Of a stretch of DNA of 29,425 nt, positions 24,646 to 29,425 are shown in pieces (position 1 is the first letter of the stretch; every line of letters starts with the position of its first letter). Position numbers and translations under genes: made by a program. Origin of the DNA: DATLHO01 sp035539855 (GTDB lineage: Bacteria; Bacteroidota; Ignavibacteria; OLB7); contig DATLHO010000238.1 in assembly GCA_035539855.1 (NCBI GenBank), positions 1 through 29,425 of the forward strand, given 5' to 3'. A model generated the notes under the pieces. It had not been told where the DNA came from and searched no databases. It saw nothing but the letters and a program-made list of their open reading frames with translations.

Positions 24646-24971
24646 ATCGTCAGGAAGATCGCGGTACCGAAGGCTGCGTACAGCACCAGCGCCGCGATGA
24701 CGAGCGGGCGCACGACGCGTGGCTGTGCGCCGCCGATGTTCTGCGTAACGAACTTGTTGACGAGCACGAGTCCGAAGACGTAGGCGCTCGTGACGATGAT
24801 GAGCGTGCCGACGACGGCGAGGTAGGTGGCCTGCAGCAGATCTCCCGATGGATCGCTCGCGACGACGCGCTCGATGAGCAGTCGCGCGCCGTACATCAGG
24901 GGAAGCCACAGCAGCACGAGAAGGGCGTTGAGCAGCACGATCCGCGGCGGGATCGGTGACGGAGCGGTCAT
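24642..24971 (-). CDS. Small three-helix membrane protein
   Basis: This roughly 109-residue protein has three hydrophobic helices (about 9-30, 42-67 and 87-109), the last ending at the C-terminus (FLTI). No family is recognised. Candidate starts are at 24971, 24986 and 25007; the last lies inside the terminator hairpin and is unlikely, and neither of the others has a Shine-Dalgarno sequence, so 24971 is a choice. It is separated from the FKBP gene by a terminator and may have its own promoter or read-through. Its TAG overlaps the polA TAG. Confidence 0.72.
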   Translation of the reverse strand: MTAPSPIPPRIVLLNALLVLLWLPLMYGARLLIERVVASDPSGDLLQATYLAVVGTLIIVTSAYVFGLVLVNKFVTQNIGGAQPRVVRPLVIAALVLYAAFGTAIFLTI

Positions 24972-24996
24972 GGCGGGGAGGATCATGGAAAGAGAA

Positions 24997-25023
24997 GGAG
25001 GCGACATCGATCATGTCGCCTCC
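24997..25023 (-). terminator. Intrinsic terminator after the FKBP gene
   Basis: GGAGGCGACAT (24997-25007) pairs perfectly with ATGTCGCCTCC (25013-25023) around a 5-nt loop. On the minus strand it is followed by TTCTCTTTCC. A competing hairpin, GTCGCC/GGCGAC (25015-25020 with 25027-25032), shares the 3' arm and reaches into the FKBP stop codon, giving two exclusive folds. Confidence 0.75.
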
Positions 25024-25031
25024 GAAGGCGA

Positions 25032-25478
25032 CTACCGCGTGATGATCTTCGAGACGATCTCGACGAGCTCGATGTCGAACGTGAGGTCGCGCCCGGCAAG
25101 CGGGTGGTTCGCATCGATCGTGATCTTGTCCTCGTTGACGTCGACGATGACGACGGGGATCATCATGTCGTCGGGCGTGCGCACGCGAAGCTCCATGCCG
25201 ACCTCGGGCTCCATGTCGCCGGGGAGCCGGTCGCGGTCGACCTCGAAGACCATCTCGTCCTGGTAGGGCCCGTAGCCCTCGTCGGGAACGATCGTCGTCG
25301 TGCGCGACTGGCCGGGCTGCATGCCGACCACCGCCTTCTCGAAGCCGGGGATCACCTGCTCCTGCCCAATCGTGAACTCGAGCGGCTCGCGGCCCGTCGA
25401 GCTGTCGAAGACGGTCCCGTCGTCGAGCTTACCGGTGTAATGAATCCGAACGGTATCGCCCTGCATTGCCTCACGCAT
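25032..25478 (-). CDS. FKBP-type peptidyl-prolyl isomerase, SlyD-like
   Basis: This 148-residue protein catalyses cis-trans isomerisation of prolyl bonds and may act as a chaperone in the cytoplasm. The FKBP core is split by an IF domain as in SlyD: GDTVRIHYTGKLDDGTVFDSS opens it, an insert from about 75 to 120 follows, and NHPLAGRDLTFDIELVEI closes it. The His/Cys-rich metal-binding tail of E. coli SlyD is absent. The start is fixed by AGGAGG nine bases upstream, which favours 25478 over an internal ATG 12 nt later. It is 25 bp after the FAH-family gene on the same strand, so they likely share a transcript ended by the adjacent hairpin. Confidence 0.95.
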   Translation of the reverse strand: MREAMQGDTVRIHYTGKLDDGTVFDSSTGREPLEFTIGQEQVIPGFEKAVVGMQPGQSRTTTIVPDEGYGPYQDEMVFEVDRDRLPGDMEPEVGMELRVRTPDDMMIPVVIVDVNEDKITIDANHPLAGRDLTFDIELVEIVSKIITR

Positions 25479-25487
25479 CGAACTGGT

Positions 25488-25493
25488 CCTCCT
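25488..25493 (-). promoter_or_regulatory. Shine-Dalgarno site of the FKBP gene
   Basis: AGGAGG on the minus strand lies nine bases before the ATG at 25478. It is one of very few strong Shine-Dalgarno sites in the window. Confidence 0.75.
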
Positions 25494-25503
25494 GGTTACG
25501 TCG

Positions 25504-26169
25504 TCAGTTACGCTCCGCTATCGTCACCTCGAGAGTGACGAGTCCTTCGATCTCCGCAAACAGCCGATCTCCCGCAATTACCTGACCAACTCCCTCGGGC
25601 GTCCCGGTGAAGATGCAGTCGCCGCGCTCGAGGGTGAAGACCGACGAGAGGTAGCTGATGATCCGTGGGATGCCGAGAATCATGTCGGCGGTGCTGCCGT
25701 GCTGGCGCACTTCTCCGTTGACGCTCAGGCGCATCGACAGCGCGTGGGGATCGGCGACGAGGTCGCGCGGAACGATCTCGCTGATCGGCGCCGACGTGTC
25801 GAATCCCTTTGCAATCGTCCACGGCTCGCCGCGCTTCTTTGCGCCGGCCTGCAGATCGCGCAGCGTCATGTCCAGGCCGACACCGTAGCCGAGTACGACA
25901 TCCATCGCATCGGACTCTGCGACGTCGCGCGCCGTGCGGCCGATGACGACGACGAGCTCGACCTCGTGATGCATCTCGCGCGAGACGCGCGGAATCTGCA
26001 CGACGCCTCCGCTGCGCACCAGCGCCGTCGCCGGCTTCATGAACACTACCGGATCGGCCGGCACCTCACCGCCCATCTCGCGCGCATGCTTCTCGTAGTT
26101 CTTGCCGAGACAAAGCATCTTGCCGACCGCAAGCGTCGTGTGCGAGGGGCGGAGGATGAGGTCGTGCAT
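25504..26169 (-). CDS. Fumarylacetoacetate-hydrolase-family enzyme (acylpyruvase-like)
   Basis: This 221-residue enzyme belongs to the FAH family, which cleaves C-C bonds in beta-diketo acids or decarboxylates oxaloacetate. It has the metal-binding pair HHEVEL (acidic residues of the E..E..D triad), GYGVGLDMTLRDLQ with the following Asp, a Lys in AKGFDTSAPI, and the GTPEGVG loop near the C-terminus. Size and order match FAHD1/acylpyruvate hydrolase types rather than the full FAH of tyrosine breakdown. It is the first gene of a pair with the FKBP gene. The ATG at 26169 follows the heptamer array and no clear Shine-Dalgarno is present. Its physiological substrate is unknown. Confidence 0.93.
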   Translation of the reverse strand: MHDLILRPSHTTLAVGKMLCLGKNYEKHAREMGGEVPADPVVFMKPATALVRSGGVVQIPRVSREMHHEVELVVVIGRTARDVAESDAMDVVLGYGVGLDMTLRDLQAGAKKRGEPWTIAKGFDTSAPISEIVPRDLVADPHALSMRLSVNGEVRQHGSTADMILGIPRIISYLSSVFTLERGDCIFTGTPEGVGQVIAGDRLFAEIEGLVTLEVTIAERN

Positions 26170-26175
26170 ATGCGT

Positions 26176-26203
26176 CAGAGGTCAGAGGTCAGATGTTAGA
26201 TGT
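26176..26203 (-). repeat. ACATCTG/ACCTCTG heptamer array before the FAH-family gene
   Basis: Read on the minus strand, four 7-bp units (ACATCTA, ACATCTG, ACCTCTG, ACCTCTG) run head to tail, ending six bases before the ATG. The units and their orientation toward the start codon match the array before polA. Confidence 0.88.
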
Positions 26204-26229
26204 CACGATGGCGCGGGGCGTTGGGGGGT

Positions 26230-26281
26230 GTTGTTGTTGGTTATTGGTTATTGGTTGTTGGTTGTTGGGGGTTGGTGATGG
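26230..26281 (+). repeat. GTTNTTG heptamer array, left half of an inverted pair
   Basis: Units GTTATTG, GTTATTG, GTTGTTG, GTTGTTG (26240-26267) repeat at 7-bp period, with looser copies on both sides (GTTGTTG at 26230; GGGGTTG and GTGATGG after). G and T fill nearly the whole plus strand here. It lies in the non-coding gap between the FAH-family and lipoprotein genes. Confidence 0.82.
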
Positions 26282-26321
26282 GTGACTTCGAGTGTTTATG
26301 AAGGCACGCTTTGGGTCTCAC

Positions 26322-26356
26322 CAATAACAAAGAACCAAAAACAAAAAACCAAGAAC
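26322..26356 (-). repeat. GTTNTTG heptamer array, right half of an inverted pair
   Basis: On the minus strand the units are GTTCTTG, GTTTTTT, GTTTTTG, GTTCTTT, GTTATTG, again at 7-bp period and in opposite orientation to the array at 26240. It starts just after the lipoprotein stop codon, and its T-rich minus strand may also help terminate that gene. Confidence 0.8.
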
Positions 26357-26364
26357 CCCCTCCC

Positions 26365-27204
26365 CTAGTGACCGTGAGGTGCTGCCGCGGCGTCGCCACG
26401 GGCAACGCTTATCGTTCGCTCCGTTGCATTGAACGGTCCTGCGACGGGCTGGTTGTCGGGGCCTATGAGCTCGAGGCGGATCGTGTGATCGCCGTCGGTG
26501 AGGCCTTCGATGAAGTAGGGGATCCACTCGGTGAGCGTGTCGGTCACGGTGCCGTCGATCGTGGCGACGACCTTGTGCTTGTCGGCGCCGAGCTCGGCGT
26601 TGCTGATGTAGAAATCGAGGAGGATTCGATTGGCGTCCGCTCCCTTGTACTCGCCCTTGGGTCGGCTGTAGGTCAGCAGCGGCGCGTTCGGCTGGAGCAC
26701 CGGAGCTCCGGTCTTCGAGCCGACGTAGAACGTGTGCGCGACGAAGGCGGCGGGCGCCTTGACGCTTTCGTGCCACGAGCGGCTCGGGAACGCGCGCAGG
26801 GTGTGCATGCCCTCGGCGAGCGCGCCGACGCTGAAGCTGTCGGTGGCGTACATCGCCTTGTATGGCTCGTTGTCGATGATCACGTGGACGTGCTGTCCTT
26901 CCTTCGAGAAGTTGATCCCCTTCGACTGCTCGCCGGCTGTTGGCGAGGCGAGCTCCATCCCCTCGAGCGTCGCGCGGACGATGATCGAGTCGCCGTTGAC
27001 GACTTCATCGGCCGCGGGCGAGACGATCGCGAGCTTCGCGCCGTCGTAGGCGGGTCCGTGCTCCCCCTTGACGATTCGGACGGTCCCGGGCGCCGCGGCG
27101 GTGTCCGACGGCGTCGGCTCGTCGCTTCCGGTCTGGCAGGCCGGCGTCGACAGTGCGAGAATCGCGGCTGCGGCAACGGCCGCCGTGATGCTGAACGTGC
27201 GCAT
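26365..27204 (-). CDS. Hypothetical lipoprotein with His-containing beta domains
   Basis: This 279-residue protein has a signal peptide ending at C23 (TPACQTG), a plausible but non-ideal lipobox, so it is probably an anchored lipoprotein. Two Ig-like beta regions follow. The first includes INFSKEGQHVHVIIDNEPYKA and TLRAFPSRSWHESVK, a pattern seen in Bacteroidetes lipoproteins sometimes labelled phosphopeptide-binding; the label is not a proven function. The second covers about 175-265. The protein ends APHGH. The start at 27204 was chosen for its signal peptide; an upstream in-frame codon exists. Its stop sits directly beside the T-rich heptamer array. Confidence 0.8.
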   Translation of the reverse strand: MRTFSITAAVAAAAILALSTPACQTGSDEPTPSDTAAAPGTVRIVKGEHGPAYDGAKLAIVSPAADEVVNGDSIIVRATLEGMELASPTAGEQSKGINFSKEGQHVHVIIDNEPYKAMYATDSFSVGALAEGMHTLRAFPSRSWHESVKAPAAFVAHTFYVGSKTGAPVLQPNAPLLTYSRPKGEYKGADANRILLDFYISNAELGADKHKVVATIDGTVTDTLTEWIPYFIEGLTDGDHTIRLELIGPDNQPVAGPFNATERTISVARGDAAAAPHGH

Positions 27205-27380
27205 TGATGGTGTCGGTACGATGAACGGATGTGCGACGGAGACGCCGCGACGGCGGGCAAAAATAGACAAATCGGCGATCCGCGAGCCGCGCAACCGGTA
27301 ACGGAACGCAGCAGATCAATTCGCTATCTTAGCGCGAGGACACACCCGTCGACCTGCCATTGACCCTCCTGCATCCCAGT

Positions 27381-27710
27381 ATGACCAAGTCGGACATTGT
27401 CGATCGAATCGCCCAGGGCACCGGTCTGACCAAGCTCGAGACCGAAGCCGTCGTCGATGGCTTCCTCAAGACGGTCATCGACGCGCTCTGCCGGGACGAG
27501 CATGTCGAGATACGCGGCTTCGGGACCTTCCGGGTGAAGGAGCGCGCCCCGCGCATCGGACGCAACCCGCGCACCGGTGAGACGGTGAGCCTCGACAACC
27601 AGTTCGTCCCGCATTTCAAGGTGTCGCGTGAGCTTCGCCAGCTCATCGACGAGTCGGTCAAGGCGCTGAAGATCGAGCAGAACGACACGAACGAAGGAAA
27701 CGAAGATTGA
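27381..27710 (+). CDS. HU/IHF-family DNA-binding protein
   Basis: This 109-residue nucleoid protein bends DNA. The start MTKSDIVDRIAQGTGLTK is typical of HU, followed by the dimer core and the signature GFGTFRVKERAPRIGRNPRTGE with its DNA-clamping arm. The basic arm ends RNP, where the Pro intercalates in HU/IHF. A C-terminal tail of about 17 mostly acidic and polar residues (EQNDTNEGNED) is unusual. The ATG at 27381 is chosen over an in-frame TTG seven codons upstream. Its TGA overlaps the TTG start of the next gene. Confidence 0.93.
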   Translation: MTKSDIVDRIAQGTGLTKLETEAVVDGFLKTVIDALCRDEHVEIRGFGTFRVKERAPRIGRNPRTGETVSLDNQFVPHFKVSRELRQLIDESVKALKIEQNDTNEGNED

Positions 27711-28654
27711 GCACGCATTGCCCCTCCTGCGGCAGCGTCGTCGACGAGAACGCGACGACCTGCTCCGTCTGTGGTGAGAGTCTCACCGAGACGAACGAGA
27801 CGAACGAGACGACCACTCCCGAGCCCGCTGAGGCTGGAACGGTCGGCGCCGTCCCGCCCGCCGTCGCGGGCGTTCCCCAGGCAGCACCGCCTTCCGCGCG
27901 CGTCATCTGTGCGCAGTGCGGCGCCGCCAATGCGCGCGGCGCGACCGAGTGCACGACCTGCGGCGCTCCCCTCTCCGACGTCGAGCCCGAACAGCGGCGT
28001 ACGGCCGCGGCCGCGCCGGCCGCGAGCACGGGATCGCTCCAGACATACCTGATTGCAGGGCTTGCGATGGTGGTCGTGGCGCTCATCGTCTACATCGTGA
28101 GCACGCCGGAGGAGAAGACCGGACCGCCCCAGGCGTCGATGCCGGGCACCGGCGGAACCGCCGGAGCGAACCCCCAGGGCGCGATGCCTCCGGATCATCC
28201 TCCGATCGACGAAGGCGCACAGATGGCGGCGATGACGAAGCTCGTCACCGATCTCGAGACAAAGCTCAAGGCCGACCCGACGAACGACTCGCTCGAGCTC
28301 GCGCTCGCCAACGCTCTGTACGACGTCGGCAATCACGCGCAGGCGAAGATGCACTACGCGGAGTACCTGAAGACGAACCCGCAGGACCTCGACGCGACGA
28401 CCGATTTCGCGACCTCCGTGGCCGCGGCCGGCAACATCGACTCGGCGGTCATCGTGCTGAACTCCGTACTCGCGAAGGACGCGAAGCACCAGCGCGCCGC
28501 GTTCAACATGGCGATCATGTATCGCCAGAAGGAGAACCGCGACAGCATCATCTACTGGCTGCAGCGCGTTGCGGATATCGATTCGACGAGCCCGACGGGG
28601 AAGGGTGCGCTGGATATTCTGAAGGAGTTCAAGAGCGGGCATCCGCCACTGTGA
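27707..28654 (+). CDS. Double zinc-ribbon, single-pass membrane protein with TPR-like domain
   Basis: This 315-residue protein has two zinc-ribbon knuckle pairs (C5, C8, C19, C22 and C68, C71, C82, C85), joined by a TNETNET-rich and Pro/Ala-rich linker. A transmembrane helix follows (about 113-131), then a Gly/Pro linker and TPR-like helices (about 170-305, with SLELALANALYDVGNHAQAKMHY and AAFNMAIMYRQKENRDS). The zinc ribbons would face the cytoplasm and the TPRs the periplasm. It starts at TTG 27707, sharing TTGA with the HU stop, so the two are coupled. The linkage to a nucleoid protein is odd. Function is unknown; TPRs usually bind proteins. Confidence 0.88.
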   Translation: MSTHCPSCGSVVDENATTCSVCGESLTETNETNETTTPEPAEAGTVGAVPPAVAGVPQAAPPSARVICAQCGAANARGATECTTCGAPLSDVEPEQRRTAAAAPAASTGSLQTYLIAGLAMVVVALIVYIVSTPEEKTGPPQASMPGTGGTAGANPQGAMPPDHPPIDEGAQMAAMTKLVTDLETKLKADPTNDSLELALANALYDVGNHAQAKMHYAEYLKTNPQDLDATTDFATSVAAAGNIDSAVIVLNSVLAKDAKHQRAAFNMAIMYRQKENRDSIIYWLQRVADIDSTSPTGKGALDILKEFKSGHPPL

Positions 28655-28673
28655 CACACCCCTGACACACCCC
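28652..28673. repeat. 11-bp direct repeat at the end of the zinc-ribbon gene
   Basis: TGACACACCCC occurs twice back to back; the first copy contains the TGA stop codon. It stands immediately before a perfect palindrome and may mark the edge of an inserted element or a minisatellite. Confidence 0.75.
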
Positions 28674-28674
28674 T

Positions 28675-28728
28675 GCGTGGCGTCATGCACGAGGCATGAC
28701 GCCACGCTGTCCCCTCTGGAGAGGGGAC
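28675..28728. terminator. Two adjacent perfect hairpins after the zinc-ribbon gene
   Basis: A 14-bp stem with a 5-nt loop (28675-28688 with 28694-28707) is followed at once by an 8-bp stem GTCCCCTC/GAGGGGAC (28709-28728). They may end the HU/zinc-ribbon transcript, though no T-tract is present, or they may be a repeat element. The remaining 28729-28954 contains GC hairpins such as CCTGGTTCTTGGACCAGG but no gene I can support. Confidence 0.6.
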
Positions 28729-28954
28729 GGGTGGTGCCGTTTCCGTTTTTGGGTCTCGGAAGAAGTGGAGTGCTGGGCCGGCGCTACGATGTTTGTTCGA
28801 GACGCCTGCCACAGTATTTTCTCTACGGACTGTTGTCCTGGTTCTTGGACCAGGAGCCCTGGCCTGGTCTCGGTCTGTTTGTCCCTGGGTCTGGCCGCCA
28901 CCATCAACTGCATCGCGATTCCCGCCGATCACGTTTGCACGGAGACCGCATACC

Positions 28955-29344
28955 GTGAAACGAGTCAGGATACCGTACTGGCCCGCGTTGAAGGAACGCG
29001 CCCGGGCGCTTCGCACCGCTAGCACTTCAACCGAGATCAAGCTCTGGCTGCGATTGTCGGGCAGGCAGGTTCGAGGTTGCGACTTTCATCGCCAGAAGCC
29101 TCTGTTGAGGTTCATCGTCGACTTCTACTGCTGCGAACTGATGCTCGCGATTGAGATCGACGGACTGATCCACGAACGACAGGAGGAGCGCGACGCCGAG
29201 CGTCAACGACTCCTCGAACGCTGGGGCATCCGCTTCCTACGCTTCAGCGCATACGACGTCGAGCACCACCTTGACGACGTCGTAAAGACGATCGAACACT
29301 GGATCGACCAACATCCAGAACGCCCAGGCATCCTCCGCCCCTGA
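28955..29344 (+). CDS. DUF559 (Vsr-like) endonuclease-fold protein
   Basis: This 129-residue protein matches the DUF559 family, a PD-(D/E)XK/Vsr-like nuclease fold. The N-terminus (IPYWPALKERARALRTASTSTEIKLW) aligns with the usual DUF559 start, which sets the GTG start at 28955 rather than the far upstream ATG that the frame allows. The catalytic core includes FHRQKPL (44-50), FIVDFYC (D56), EIDG (E67, D69) and HE (73-74), followed by RLLERWGIRFLRFSAYDV. Such genes are often near mobile elements; no toxin-antitoxin or methyltransferase partner is visible here. Biological function is unproven. GGAG lies about ten bases upstream. Confidence 0.9.
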   Translation: MKRVRIPYWPALKERARALRTASTSTEIKLWLRLSGRQVRGCDFHRQKPLLRFIVDFYCCELMLAIEIDGLIHERQEERDAERQRLLERWGIRFLRFSAYDVEHHLDDVVKTIEHWIDQHPERPGILRP

Positions 29345-29425
29345 AGTGCAAGTCGATCCCGACCCCGGACACCGAAACCACAGCCAACGTCCACCGGTCG
29401 CACCAGCCCCCTCCCCTACACCCCC
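29345..29425. other. Non-coding right edge
   Basis: Only 81 bp remain after the DUF559 stop, C-rich and ending CCCCTCCCCTACACCCCC. No gene, RNA or repeat can be supported. Confidence 0.5.

Noticed and set aside
24972..25007. Upstream start of the small membrane protein at 25007
   Set aside because: It would begin inside the terminator stem of the FKBP gene and add a polar, non-conserved-looking extension.
26230..26356. Possible CRISPR array
   Set aside because: The units are 7 bp and contiguous, with no spacers of constant length and no cas genes nearby.
28793..28954. N-terminal extension of the DUF559 protein to an upstream ATG at 28793
   Set aside because: The extension (rich in Trp, Pro, Ser) lies in the structured leader, and the DUF559 family N-terminus begins exactly at the GTG at 28955.

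Overview
This 29.4 kb window is GC-rich chromosomal DNA from a bacterium with a double membrane. It reads as core metabolism plus envelope genes, with no phage, plasmid or CRISPR content. Several features point to the Bacteroidetes/Chlorobi (FCB) side of the tree: two secreted proteins with type IX secretion (Por/CTD-like) tails, a BatA-like von Willebrand factor A membrane protein, a cytochrome c/copper-monooxygenase lipoprotein, and the scarcity of clear Shine-Dalgarno sequences. The high GC suggests a GC-rich branch (Kapabacteria-like or another deep Chlorobi/Ignavibacteria-related lineage). That placement is inference; no rRNA gene is present to test it.

Left end (1-1000): a minus-strand stable-RNA cluster reads ssrA (tmRNA), tRNA-Val(UAC), tRNA-Met(CAU), tRNA-Ser(GCU), then the first codons of a gene running off the window. 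Intrinsic terminators flank it. The tmRNA encodes the tag ANSYEYRLAA. Next, 1158-8665: a Tat-type multicopper oxidase with a C-terminal sorting domain, a Yip1-like membrane protein, an Rrf2 Fe-S-type regulator divergent from an ADP-forming acyl-CoA synthetase, a two-gene unit of a cation diffusion facilitator plus a four-helix membrane protein, and a tiny membrane protein.

8755-12247: a minus-strand operon of a sugar-nucleotidyltransferase, metK and ahcY (SAM synthesis and SAH recycling), closed by a very strong bidirectional terminator. 12468-21491: an exported protein, glutamine-dependent NAD synthetase, a lipoprotein joining a c-type haem motif to a PHM-like copper monooxygenase, a secreted WD40/beta-propeller protein with a sorting-like tail, and a BatA-like protein translationally coupled to a small membrane protein.

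21595-29344: polA, a small membrane protein, an operon of an FAH-family hydrolase and an FKBP/SlyD-type PPIase, a lipoprotein, an HU-family protein overlapping a zinc-ribbon/TPR membrane protein, and a DUF559 (Vsr-like) nuclease gene. The most unusual content is in the gaps between these genes. Two families of 7-bp tandem repeats occur (ACATCTG-type just before polA and before the FAH gene; GTTNTTG-type as two inverted arrays). There is also a compound palindromic element built from GATCCCC/GGGGATC arms, and a 300-bp structured leader ahead of the DUF559 gene. These look like dispersed repeats or small mobile elements and are the best candidates for undescribed biology here.
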